Source of the DNA: BJGV01 sp964196335
GTDB taxonomy: Bacteria; Pseudomonadota; Gammaproteobacteria; Burkholderiales; Nitrosomonadaceae
NCBI GenBank assembly: GCA_965238155.1
Contig: OZ250175.1
Location: 992,001 to 1,056,000 of the forward strand
Length of the DNA: 64,000 nt
Reading direction: 5' to 3'
The first letter of the stretch is position 1. The number at the start of each line of letters is the position of its first letter. Below are positions 27,980 to 36,436 of the stretch, piece after piece. The notes below the pieces were generated by a model. The model was given only the letters and a program-made list of their open reading frames with translations, was not told where the DNA came from and searched no databases. Position numbers and translations under genes: made by a program.

Positions 27980-28537
27980 ATGGCTAAAACTCCTCGTAGT
28001 CTGACTGAAAACCAGCTTAGTAACCAATGTGTGTATGAAGGAAATTTTCTGCATATGCACGTAGATAAAGTAATGATGCCTGATGGTAAATTATCTGTCC
28101 GTGAATATGTTACTCACTCCGGAGCTGTTGTAATTATTCCGCTTCTTGATAATGGTGACCTGGTACTGGAGCGCCAACATCGTTATCCGCTACATCAGGA
28201 CTTCTATGAATTACCTGCTGGGAAAATAGATCATAATGAAGATTCATTAGCCTGTGCACAACGTGAGTTGTTAGAAGAAACCGGCTATATAGCATCAAAC
28301 TGGCGTTACATGACTACGCTGTATCCCTGCATTGGTTATTCCAACGAGAAATTAATATATTTCCTGGCGGAAGGCCTTAATCTCCGTGGCGCCTGTCCTG
28401 ATGATGGAGAGCATTTAGAAATATTTACATTAGCCTTCTCTGAGGCACTTGAATGGGTTAGGACAGGGAAAATTACGGACAATAAAACTGTATCCGGTCT
28501 ATTCTGGGCAGAAAAGTTGATATATGGAAACTGGTAA
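27980..28537 (+). CDS. Nudix hydrolase, ADP-ribose pyrophosphatase-like (NudF type)
   Basis: A 185-residue Nudix protein. The complete Nudix box starts with Gly at residue 81 (GKIDHNED ... RELLEETGY), preceded by ERQHRYPLHQDFYELPAG, the region typical of the ADP-ribose pyrophosphatase branch. These enzymes convert ADP-ribose to AMP and ribose-5-phosphate in the cytoplasm. The gene is single, divergent from the TIR gene and convergent with dnaJ. Substrate specificity is inferred from the family, not proven. Confidence 0.88.
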   Translation: MAKTPRSLTENQLSNQCVYEGNFLHMHVDKVMMPDGKLSVREYVTHSGAVVIIPLLDNGDLVLERQHRYPLHQDFYELPAGKIDHNEDSLACAQRELLEETGYIASNWRYMTTLYPCIGYSNEKLIYFLAEGLNLRGACPDDGEHLEIFTLAFSEALEWVRTGKITDNKTVSGLFWAEKLIYGNW

Positions 28538-28580
28538 GATCCGATAGAATTAATAGTAGATATTGATGGGAAGATTATTT

Positions 28581-29687
28581 TTATTCGGTAAAAAATTCAC
28601 GAACCTTGTTCATCCAGGACCTCGTACGGGGACTATGGCGAGAACTGTCTTCCTGATTTAGTGTTTCGAGCTCATGAAGTAGTTCTTTCTGGCGGGCTGC
28701 TAATTTGACCGGAGTTTCCACAACTAAATGGCACAATAAATCACCATGAACGTGACTACGAATGCCTTTAATTCCTTTTCCACGCAAACGAAAAATTTTT
28801 CCACTCTGAGTCTCAGCCGGGACTTTAATTTTTGCATAGCCATCAATTGTAGGGACTTCCAATTCCCCTCCCAATGCAGCTGTGGTGAAGCTAATCGGCA
28901 TTTCACAATGCAAGTCATTATGGTCACGCTGGAAAACAGAATGTGCCAAAAGATTAACAACAACATATAAATCACCCGATGGGCCACCATTGACTCCGGC
29001 TTCACCTTCCCCGCCTAAACGGATACGATCTCCATCATCTACACCAGCCGGGATTTTTACAGATAATGTTTTGTGTTGCTTGATGCGTCCTGAGCCACTG
29101 CACTTGCCACAGGGGTTTGATACAAATTTTCCGCTACCATGGCATTTTGGGCAGGTTTGCTGGATTGAAAAAAATCCTTGTTGCATTCTTACCTGACCAT
29201 GACCATGACAGGTAGGGCAGGTAGAAGGAGAAGTACCTTGTTTCGCTCCGCTACCATGACAAGCTTCACAGGATTCCATGGTAGGAACCCGTATTTTCGT
29301 TTCAGTCCCACGGGCCGCCTGTTCCAGTGTAATTTCCATGTTATAGCGTAAGTCTGCACCACGATAGACATTAGATCGGTTTCCTTGTCCTCCAAAAATA
29401 TCACCAAAAATATCACCAAATGTATCTGAGAAGCCCTGAGGACCGCCACTTGCCATACTTGGATCTATTCCGGCATGTCCATGCTGATCATAGGCTGCCC
29501 GTTTGTTGGGATCCGAGAGTATTTCGTAGGCTTCTTTTGCTTCTTTAAAGCGTTCTTCTGACTTAGGGTTGTCTGGATTGCGGTCCGGATGATGTTCCAT
29601 CGCAAGTTTACGATAGACCTTTTTAATTTCATCTTCTCCGATATTACGGTTAACACCTAGTACATCGTAGTAGTCACGTTTACTCAT
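28581..29687 (-). CDS. dnaJ: Co-chaperone DnaJ
   Basis: A 368-residue full DnaJ: the J-domain with HPD near residue 33, a Gly/Phe-rich linker (FSDTFGDIFGDIFGG), a zinc-finger region with four CxxCxGxG-type repeats (CEACHGSG, CPTCHGHG, CPKCHGSG, CGKCSGSG), and the C-terminal client-binding domain (PAGVDDGDRIRL). It stimulates DnaK ATPase and delivers substrates. It follows dnaK on the same strand after a 185-bp gap that carries an inverted repeat. Confidence 0.97.
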   Translation of the reverse strand: MSKRDYYDVLGVNRNIGEDEIKKVYRKLAMEHHPDRNPDNPKSEERFKEAKEAYEILSDPNKRAAYDQHGHAGIDPSMASGGPQGFSDTFGDIFGDIFGGQGNRSNVYRGADLRYNMEITLEQAARGTETKIRVPTMESCEACHGSGAKQGTSPSTCPTCHGHGQVRMQQGFFSIQQTCPKCHGSGKFVSNPCGKCSGSGRIKQHKTLSVKIPAGVDDGDRIRLGGEGEAGVNGGPSGDLYVVVNLLAHSVFQRDHNDLHCEMPISFTTAALGGELEVPTIDGYAKIKVPAETQSGKIFRLRGKGIKGIRSHVHGDLLCHLVVETPVKLAARQKELLHELETLNQEDSSRHSPRTRSWMNKVREFFTE

Positions 29688-29796
29688 ATAAATACTTCCG
29701 CTTTTATAGCAATAATCAATATTACCTGATACTTTCTTACATAGAGCCCCGCCTTAATTTACACAAAATTCCTAATGATGGTTTTCTAATAAACGC

Positions 29797-29856
29797 CAAA
29801 AACGCAGAGTACACAGGAGAGTTACAATTGTATTTCCCCACGCCTCTGCGTTTTTG
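29797..29856 (-). repeat. Inverted repeat between dnaK and dnaJ (possible attenuator)
   Basis: Perfect 13-bp arms CAAAAACGCAGAG (29797-29809) and CTCTGCGTTTTTG (29844-29856) enclose 34 bases. On the minus strand the hairpin follows the dnaK stop codon by about 16 bases and ends in a five-T run, so it may act as a partial terminator lowering dnaJ relative to dnaK. The CGCAGAG word also resembles short dispersed repeats found between genes in many bacteria. Confidence 0.55.
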
Positions 29857-29872
29857 TGGTTCAAGTGCTTAT

Positions 29873-31813
29873 TTATTTTTTATCTTTCACTTCCTCAAAT
29901 TCAGCATCTACTACTTCCCCTTCTGCCTGATTTTCACTGCCATCATTATTTGGTGGTGGTGTCTCAGCGCCAGGTTGAGCCTGCTGCTGGGTTTGTTCCT
30001 GTGCATACATTTTTTCCGTAAGTTTATGGGAAGCCTCTGCTAATGCCTGGGTTTTCGCATCAATGGCATCCTTACTATTTGATTTTAGCGCTTCCTCAGC
30101 TTCTTTCAGCGCAGTTTCAATTTTAGATTTTTCATCTCCTTCAAGTTTGTCTCCATGTTCTTTTAGTGTTTTATTAGCAGAGTGAATCAGTGCATCACAT
30201 TGATTGCGAGCTGTGACAAGCTCCAGTGCTTTATGGTCTTCCTCAGCATGAGTTTCAGCATCTTTTACCATGCTTTGTACTTCCTCTTCTGATAGTCCTG
30301 AACTTGCCTGGATTTTGATCTTATTTTCTTTTCCGGTTGCTTTATCTTTTGCTGATACATGTAGGATACCGTTAGCATCAATATCAAATGCAACTTCAAT
30401 TTGAGGAATTCCTCTTGGTGACGGAGGGATGTCAGTCAGGTTAAACTGCCCTAAGCTTTTATTCCCGGATGCCATTTCCCGTTCACCTTGCAAGACATGA
30501 ATTGTCACTGCAGACTGATTATCTTCAGCAGTCGAAAATACTTGCTGTGCCTTGGTCGGAATAGTTGTATTTTTCTGGATAAGCTTAGTCATTACGCTAC
30601 CCATAGTTTCAATACCCAGAGACAGAGGGGTAACATCTAGTAGCAGTACATCTTTAACATCACCTTGCAAGACACCACCCTGAATGGCGGCACCTACTGC
30701 AACTGCTTCATCTGGATTCACATCTTTACGTGCCTCTTTCCCGAAAATATTCTTAACTTTTTCCTGAACCTTGGGCATACGGGATTGTCCTCCTACCATA
30801 ATAATGTCATCAATGTCATTGGCTTCTACACCCGCATCTTTCATGGCAATACGGCACGGTTCAGTAGTTCGTTCTATCAGCTCCTCGACTAAACTCTCTA
30901 GTTTAGAGCGTGTGATTTTGACTGCCAGATGCTTTGGTCCTGAAGCATCTGCTGTGATGTAAGGCAGGTTGACTTCAGTTTGCTGGCTGGAAGAGAGTTC
31001 AATTTTAGCCTTCTCTGCTGAATCTTTAAGGCGTTGTAAAGCAAGCATATCTTTTTTTAGGTCGATGCCACTTTCTTTTTTAAATTCAGCAACAAGATAT
31101 TCAATTATACGTAGATCAAAATCTTCTCCACCAAGAAAAGTATCGCCATTAGTCGCTAATACTTCAAACTGGTGTTCACCTTCAACTTCTGCGATTTCGA
31201 TAATGGATATATCGAAGGTACCGCCGCCAAGATCATAAACAGCAACTTTGCGGTTTCCTTCTTTCTTATCCATACCAAATGCCAGAGCTGCTGCAGTTGG
31301 CTCATTTATAATACGTTTTACTTCTAGTCCGGCAATGCGTCCGGCATCTTTAGTAGCTTGACGTTGTGAGTCATTAAAGTAAGCAGGGACAGTGATAACT
31401 GCCTCGGTTACAGGTTCACCCAGATAGTCTTCAGCAGTTTTCTTCATCTTCATTAGAACCTGTGCTGATATTTCAGGGGGAGCTATTTTCTGACCACGCA
31501 CTTCTACCCAGGCATCATTGTTATCGGCTTTAATGATGCTGTAAGGCACCATTTTTATATCCTTTTGCACCATTTCTTCATTGAAACGACGACCAATTAA
31601 TCTTTTTACTGCAAATAAAGTGTTTTTTGGGTTTGTGACAGCCTGGCGCTTAGCAGAAGCACCTACCAGAATCTCACCATCCTCAGTATAAGCTACGATA
31701 GAAGGGGTGGTACGTGTTCCTTCAGCATTTTCTATCACTTTGGGCTTACCATTCTCCATGACAGATACACAAGAATTGGTGGTGCCAAGATCAATACCAA
31801 TAATTTTTGCCAT
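29873..31813 (-). CDS. dnaK: Chaperone DnaK (Hsp70)
   Basis: A 646-residue Hsp70 of usual length. It begins with GIDLGTTNSCV (phosphate loop 1), has AVYDLGGGTFDISIIEI, the linker DVLLLDVTPLSLGIETMG, and ends with an acidic tail EEVKDKK after a Gln/Pro-rich stretch. It is the central ATP-dependent folding chaperone, working with GrpE and DnaJ encoded on either side. A heat-shock-type promoter lies directly upstream. Confidence 0.98.
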   Translation of the reverse strand: MAKIIGIDLGTTNSCVSVMENGKPKVIENAEGTRTTPSIVAYTEDGEILVGASAKRQAVTNPKNTLFAVKRLIGRRFNEEMVQKDIKMVPYSIIKADNNDAWVEVRGQKIAPPEISAQVLMKMKKTAEDYLGEPVTEAVITVPAYFNDSQRQATKDAGRIAGLEVKRIINEPTAAALAFGMDKKEGNRKVAVYDLGGGTFDISIIEIAEVEGEHQFEVLATNGDTFLGGEDFDLRIIEYLVAEFKKESGIDLKKDMLALQRLKDSAEKAKIELSSSQQTEVNLPYITADASGPKHLAVKITRSKLESLVEELIERTTEPCRIAMKDAGVEANDIDDIIMVGGQSRMPKVQEKVKNIFGKEARKDVNPDEAVAVGAAIQGGVLQGDVKDVLLLDVTPLSLGIETMGSVMTKLIQKNTTIPTKAQQVFSTAEDNQSAVTIHVLQGEREMASGNKSLGQFNLTDIPPSPRGIPQIEVAFDIDANGILHVSAKDKATGKENKIKIQASSGLSEEEVQSMVKDAETHAEEDHKALELVTARNQCDALIHSANKTLKEHGDKLEGDEKSKIETALKEAEEALKSNSKDAIDAKTQALAEASHKLTEKMYAQEQTQQQAQPGAETPPPNNDGSENQAEGEVVDAEFEEVKDKK

Positions 31814-31857
31814 AATTCAGTCCTTTTAGGGTTAATACCATAAATCTACAAACATGT

Positions 31858-31885
31858 AAGTGGGGCCTCAGACAGTTATTTCAAG
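31858..31885 (-). promoter_or_regulatory. Sigma-32-type promoter before dnaK
   Basis: Reading the minus strand, CTTGAAA (31885-31879) is followed after 13 bases by CCCCACTT (31865-31858). This closely fits the heat-shock consensus CTTGAAA-N11..16-CCCCATNT. The -35 element overlaps the last codons of grpE. It would let dnaK-dnaJ be induced separately from grpE. Confidence 0.65.
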
Positions 31886-32453
31886 TCTCTTTAGCTTTTG
31901 AGACTGTCACAAGTGCTGGTCGGATTACCCGATCATTCAGTACATAGCCTTTTTGCATTACATGTACTACAGTATTTGGGGTAAGGTTGGAGTCCACCGT
32001 GCACATGGCTTCGTGCTGATGAGGATCAAACTTCTCCCCGTCCGGGTTAATTACTTTGAGGTTAAATTTTTCAAAAGCAGCAGTAAGCTGTTTGAGAGTC
32101 AGTTCCATTCCATTCTTAAAATTTTCTACTGTAGCATTTTCAACGGCTAGAGCAGCTTCCAGACTGTCCATTACCGTCAATAATTCAGTAGAAAAATTTT
32201 CAATAGCATATTTGTGTGCGTTGGCGATATCAACTTGAGCTCGTTTTCGTATATTTTCTGAGTCTGCCTTAGCACGTAGCCAGGCGTCATGATGTTCAGC
32301 GGCATCAAGCTCGGCTTTTTTCAGCAATTCTTCCAGGCTGGGCAAAACATCTACTGGCGGCTTTACAGTACTATGCTCCGTAGTTTCTTTTGTTTTGGCT
32401 TTATTTTCAGTCATTTTTGACTGACCTGACTGTGGATCATCAAGATTTTCCAT
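31881..32453 (-). CDS. grpE: Nucleotide exchange factor GrpE
   Basis: A 190-residue GrpE. The N-terminal ~45 residues are charged and variable, followed by the long helical dimerisation part and the signature near residues 125-175 (FEKFNLKVINPDGEKFDPHQHEAM ... MQKGYVLNDRVIRPALVTVSK). It exchanges ADP for ATP on DnaK. It is the first gene of grpE-dnaK-dnaJ and has its own heat-shock promoter; no hrcA gene is upstream. Confidence 0.96.
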   Translation of the reverse strand: MENLDDPQSGQSKMTENKAKTKETTEHSTVKPPVDVLPSLEELLKKAELDAAEHHDAWLRAKADSENIRKRAQVDIANAHKYAIENFSTELLTVMDSLEAALAVENATVENFKNGMELTLKQLTAAFEKFNLKVINPDGEKFDPHQHEAMCTVDSNLTPNTVVHVMQKGYVLNDRVIRPALVTVSKAKET

Positions 32454-32484
32454 AAAATATTTTTCTCCTAATTACTGTTGGAGA

Positions 32485-32512
32485 CAAATTGGGGTGAATT
32501 TATTAATTTCAA
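32485..32512 (-). promoter_or_regulatory. Sigma-32-type promoter before grpE
   Basis: On the minus strand TTGAAA (32512-32507) is followed after 12 bases by CCCCAATTTG (32494-32485), a good match to the heat-shock promoter pattern. The predicted start is about 25 bases before the grpE ATG at 32453. No CIRCE (HrcA) inverted repeat was seen, so sigma-32 control is favoured. Confidence 0.65.
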
Positions 32513-32638
32513 TACAGAAGAAAAATTATTTATACTTTTGTTCTTCTGTTTTCACTGAAATGGTGCTTGGTTGAAGTGCTAACAGGTCATGTGCCTGCTG
32601 GTCAGGAGGCAGTGTAGAAGTAAATGAATGTTTTTGTT

Positions 32639-34018
32639 TTACTTTCCAATATTTCGGGCTAATTCTGTAGCTTTGCCAATGTAGTTCTGTGGGGTTAGAT
32701 CACGTAAGCGTTTCTTCTCTTTATCAGGAATAGCAAGGCCATCAATGAATGTACGTATTGTTTCTTTAGAGATACTTTCCTTTCCCCTGGTTAGCTCTTT
32801 TAGTTGCTCATAAGGGTTAGGTAATCCGTAACGACGCATTATTGTTTGGATTGGCTCGGCTAGGATTTCCCAAGCATCCCTTAGATCTTCGGCTAACCGG
32901 TCTGGGTTGGACTCCAGCTTGTTTAGTCCTTTGTTACATGACTCATACGACAACAGAGTGTGTCCTAACGCCACGCCCATATTACGTAGTACGGTAGAAT
33001 CTGTTAAGTCTCGCTGCCAGCGTGACACAGGTAGCTTGCCACTTAAGTGTCTGAGTAACGCATTAGCAATTCCCAGATTCCCCTCTGAATTTTCAAAATC
33101 GATAGGGTTCACCTTATGTGGCATGGTTGATGAACCGACCTCAGATTCTTTAATTTTTTGCTTGAAATACCCTAATGAAATATATCCCCATATATCGCGA
33201 TCAAGATCGAGAAGAATGGTATTTATACGGGCATAAGCATCACATATTCCGGCAATGGCATCATGTGATTCGATCTGAGTGGTATAAGGGTTAAATTCTA
33301 GTCCTAGTCTTTCAACGAAAGATTGCGAAAAATTTTCCCAGTTTATATCTGGATATGCTGCAAGGTGTGCATTGTAATTACCAACTGCTCCGTTAATCTT
33401 TCCTAATATCGAAATGGCGGTAAGGTTGTCATACCCGTGTTGTAAACGGTGTGCAAAAATTGAAAGTTCTTTTCCCAAAGTTGAGGGGGTTGCCGGCTGA
33501 CCATGAGTACGGGCCAGCATAGATACATCTGCTAGTTGATGAGCCATACGAACAAGAGTTTTAATGATATTACTCAAGGCAGGTAGCATTACCTGGTCCC
33601 GGCTGTGCATTATCATTAAACCGTAGGAGAGATTATTAATGTCTTCCGAAGTACAGGAAAAATGAATGAACTCAGCAACTTTAGAAATCTCTATATTTTT
33701 TGCCGTACGTTCTCTAAGCCAGTATTCAATTGCTTTAACATCGTGATTAGTTCGGGCCTCGATAGATTTAACTGATTCTCCGTCAGACTCAGAGAAATCT
33801 GTAACCAATTCTTCAAGTTGCGCAATGGTATCAGTAGAAAATGGTGAAATTTCTGTAATAGTAGGCTCATGGCTCAATGCTTTGAACCACTCAATTTCTA
33901 CTTGGACGCGGTAACGAATTAGTGCAAGCTCACTAAAATATGGTCGTAGAGTCACAACCTTACTGTGGTAGCGCCCGTCAAGGGGGGAAAGGGCGATAAG
34001 AGGGGAGAAGCTGCACAT
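32639..34018 (-). CDS. purB: Adenylosuccinate lyase
   Basis: A 459-residue fumarase-superfamily lyase, close to E. coli PurB length. Signature loop GSSTMPHKVNPIDFEN is near residue 300, and the catalytic region ARTHGQPATPSTLGKEL is near 165. It acts twice in purine synthesis (SAICAR to AICAR and adenylosuccinate to AMP). The start gives MCSFSPLIALSPLDGRY, matching the family N-terminus. It is divergent from the GST gene. Confidence 0.96.
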   Translation of the reverse strand: MCSFSPLIALSPLDGRYHSKVVTLRPYFSELALIRYRVQVEIEWFKALSHEPTITEISPFSTDTIAQLEELVTDFSESDGESVKSIEARTNHDVKAIEYWLRERTAKNIEISKVAEFIHFSCTSEDINNLSYGLMIMHSRDQVMLPALSNIIKTLVRMAHQLADVSMLARTHGQPATPSTLGKELSIFAHRLQHGYDNLTAISILGKINGAVGNYNAHLAAYPDINWENFSQSFVERLGLEFNPYTTQIESHDAIAGICDAYARINTILLDLDRDIWGYISLGYFKQKIKESEVGSSTMPHKVNPIDFENSEGNLGIANALLRHLSGKLPVSRWQRDLTDSTVLRNMGVALGHTLLSYESCNKGLNKLESNPDRLAEDLRDAWEILAEPIQTIMRRYGLPNPYEQLKELTRGKESISKETIRTFIDGLAIPDKEKKRLRDLTPQNYIGKATELARNIGK

Positions 34019-34137
34019 ATTATTGGTATTCTGGTTCTCGGCTATTTTAACATAACTGAGAATATTTCAGTGTATGTGCTGTAAAGCATCGAAAGTTGAT
34101 ATACTGCGTACCTCTATTAGAACGCTACTTGGAAACT

Positions 34138-34743
34138 ATGAAGCTTGTCGGATCACTTACCAGTCCATTCGTACGTAAAGTACGAATTGTTTTATCTGAA
34201 AAACGGATTGTCTATGACTTTGATGTAGATATACCATGGGAGGCAGAAACTCACGTGGTTGAGTACAATCCTCTGGGTAAAGTGCCGGTACTGGTTATGG
34301 ATGATGGCACCACATTATATGATTCAAGAGTGATCGTTGATTATCTAGATAGTGCTAATCCGGTTTCACGACTGATGCCTGAATTTAACAGGGAGCGTAG
34401 TATGGTGAAACGATGGGAAGCTTTAGCAGATGGTATATGCGATGCAGCCGCCACTATTTTTTTGGAGCGCAAGAGACCGAATGCTTTACAAAGTGCGGAA
34501 TGGATTGCACGCCAACAGAAGAAGGTTATGCTAGGACTTGAAGTTGCGGCTCGAGATCTAGGTGACAAGAAATGGTGTGAAGGTAACGTCTATACTTTAG
34601 CTGATATTGCATTGGGTTGTACTCTTGGCTATTTATCTTTTCGTTTCCCTGAAATAAAGTGGCGTATGTTTCCTAATTTAGCTGGCTTAGTTGATATGCT
34701 TGAGGAGAGAGCGTCATTTATAGAAACTGTACCGAAGGAATAA
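34138..34743 (+). CDS. Glutathione S-transferase family protein (YibF-like)
   Basis: Start chosen at ATG 34138 (MKLVGSLTSPFVRKV), which begins the thioredoxin fold directly; an open extension to 34096 has no homology. The 201-residue protein has the N-terminal TSPFVRKVRI site (Ser in place of a Cys) and GKVPVLVMDDGTTLYDSRVI, the glutathione-binding segment with Asp-Ser. The all-helical C-terminal domain follows. YibF-like GSTs are widespread with unknown substrate. Neighbour purB is divergent and mnmA convergent, an arrangement common in betaproteobacteria. Confidence 0.88.
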   Translation: MKLVGSLTSPFVRKVRIVLSEKRIVYDFDVDIPWEAETHVVEYNPLGKVPVLVMDDGTTLYDSRVIVDYLDSANPVSRLMPEFNRERSMVKRWEALADGICDAAATIFLERKRPNALQSAEWIARQQKKVMLGLEVAARDLGDKKWCEGNVYTLADIALGCTLGYLSFRFPEIKWRMFPNLAGLVDMLEERASFIETVPKE

Positions 34744-34788
34744 AATTTAAAAATATAACGTATTTTGGTACTGTTTATTATGTCTGCT

Positions 34789-35871
34789 TTATTTTGTGAT
34801 TATTCCCCCACCTAAACAAACCCTACTTTCATAGACTACTACTGACTGTCCCGGTGTTACAGCCCATTGAGGCTGTGCAAATTCAATTTTACATTTAACC
34901 TTACTAATTTCTTCAATAGAGCAGGGTGCATCGGTTTGACGATAACGGGTTTTTGCAGAATAAACCCAGCCACAATGTGGAGCCTTGCCACTTATCCACG
35001 TAAGATCTGAAGCAGAAAGTGTGGGCTGGAATAATTTAGGATGATCGTGGCCTTGTACTACAATCAGTGTGTTATTAGCCATATTCTTTTCTATGACAAA
35101 CCATGGTTTATCAAGACCATCTTTTGTTCCGCCTATTCCTAAGCCCTGCCGCTGACCAATGGTGTAGTACATTAGGCCTATATGTTCACCAACAATTGTT
35201 CCTGCTTGAGTTTTTATCTCTCCTGGCTCATGTGGTAAATAACGGCTAAGAAAATTTCTAAATGGACGCTCACCAATAAAACAGATACCAGTACTGTCTT
35301 TTTTGGAGAAATTAGGTAATTTAGAATCCTGGGCAACCTTGCGTACATCACGCTTATAGAGATGCCCGATAGGGAATAGAGTATTGGTCAACTGTTTTTG
35401 GTTAAGTCGATAGAGGAAGTAGCTCTGATCTTTTGTTCCATCCTCACCCTTAAGCAGTTGGTAAATGCCATTAAATTTTCTAATTTGTGCATAGTGTCCA
35501 GTTGCGATAAAGTCTGCACCAAGTTCGAATGCATGATCAAGAAATGCCTTAAACTTGATTTCTGCATTACATAACACATCAGGGTTTGGTGTTTGTCCCG
35601 CTTTGTATTCTGCTAGGAATCTACTGAATACTCTTTCCTTATATTCTGCGGAAAAATTCACTGCTTCCAAAGGTATGCCTATGATATCAGAAACTGATGC
35701 GGCGTCGATAAGGTCCTGTTTGGATGAGCAATACTCATCCGTATCATCCTCCTCCCAGTTCTTCATGAACAGACCCATTACATCATAACCTTGTTGCTTA
35801 AGTAAAAGTGCCGCAACAGACGAATCTACCCCTCCTGACATACCTATTACGACACGCTTTTTTTTCATCAT
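34789..35871 (-). CDS. mnmA: tRNA 2-thiouridylase MnmA
   Basis: A 360-residue MnmA. The PP-loop SGGVDSS lies at residues 12-18; the catalytic Cys pair is Cys101 (NPDVLCNAEIKF) and Cys196 (TGICFIGE). It thiolates U34 of tRNA-Lys, -Glu and -Gln in the cytoplasm using sulfur relayed to it. Two adjacent Met codons (35871 and 35868) are possible starts. It begins 1 bp after the nudJ stop, so the two genes are surely co-transcribed, as is usual for nudJ-mnmA. Confidence 0.96.
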   Translation of the reverse strand: MMKKKRVVIGMSGGVDSSVAALLLKQQGYDVMGLFMKNWEEDDTDEYCSSKQDLIDAASVSDIIGIPLEAVNFSAEYKERVFSRFLAEYKAGQTPNPDVLCNAEIKFKAFLDHAFELGADFIATGHYAQIRKFNGIYQLLKGEDGTKDQSYFLYRLNQKQLTNTLFPIGHLYKRDVRKVAQDSKLPNFSKKDSTGICFIGERPFRNFLSRYLPHEPGEIKTQAGTIVGEHIGLMYYTIGQRQGLGIGGTKDGLDKPWFVIEKNMANNTLIVVQGHDHPKLFQPTLSASDLTWISGKAPHCGWVYSAKTRYRQTDAPCSIEEISKVKCKIEFAQPQWAVTPGQSVVVYESRVCLGGGIITK

Positions 35872-35872
35872 T

Positions 35873-36319
35873 TCAATCGTAGTGAGTAAGAAGCTCCAAA
35901 GGATACCGTTTGCCCGCCAAATGATCCTCGATACATTTAATTACCAGGGGGCTACGGTGCCGGTGGGCTAGCTCATATATTTCATTTGTATTGAACCATG
36001 CTGCGCGTACTATTCCTTCATCTAATTTTCGATTATGGTCATGGCAGATTGCTGTACCAAAGAATGCAAAGCGCAAATAAGTTGTATCATTGACAGGCGA
36101 GCGCCATCTATAGATACCTAGTAACCATTGTGGAGTGAAAGTGTAACTCGTTTCTTCTAAGGTCTCTCGGATTGCGCCTTGGATTATTGATTCATTTGGT
36201 TCTAAGTGACCAGCAGGTTGGTTGAAGAGTACCCCACTTTTAGTTTGCTCTTCAACTAATAAATATTTGTCATTTTTATTAATGACTGCTGCTACAGTTA
36301 CGTTAGGTTTCCAGATCAT
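35873..36319 (-). CDS. nudJ: Nudix hydrolase NudJ-like
   Basis: A 148-residue Nudix protein directly upstream of mnmA. The Nudix box begins GHLEPNESIIQGAIRETLEETSY near residue 37; the usual final Gly of the box is Ser here, a change not affecting the metal-binding Glu residues. E. coli NudJ acts on thiamine diphosphate precursors and nucleoside triphosphates. The assignment rests on the box, size and the fixed neighbour mnmA. Confidence 0.88.
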   Translation of the reverse strand: MIWKPNVTVAAVINKNDKYLLVEEQTKSGVLFNQPAGHLEPNESIIQGAIRETLEETSYTFTPQWLLGIYRWRSPVNDTTYLRFAFFGTAICHDHNRKLDEGIVRAAWFNTNEIYELAHRHRSPLVIKCIEDHLAGKRYPLELLTHYD

Positions 36320-36436
36320 GTTCTATCAGAAAATTCTATTATTAAGTACATAAGTGCCTTTTTCTAAAACACAGGTAGAATAATACATTCTATTTGTAAC
36401 GATAATTTAAAAAATTAAATATTTTTGGGAGACCAC

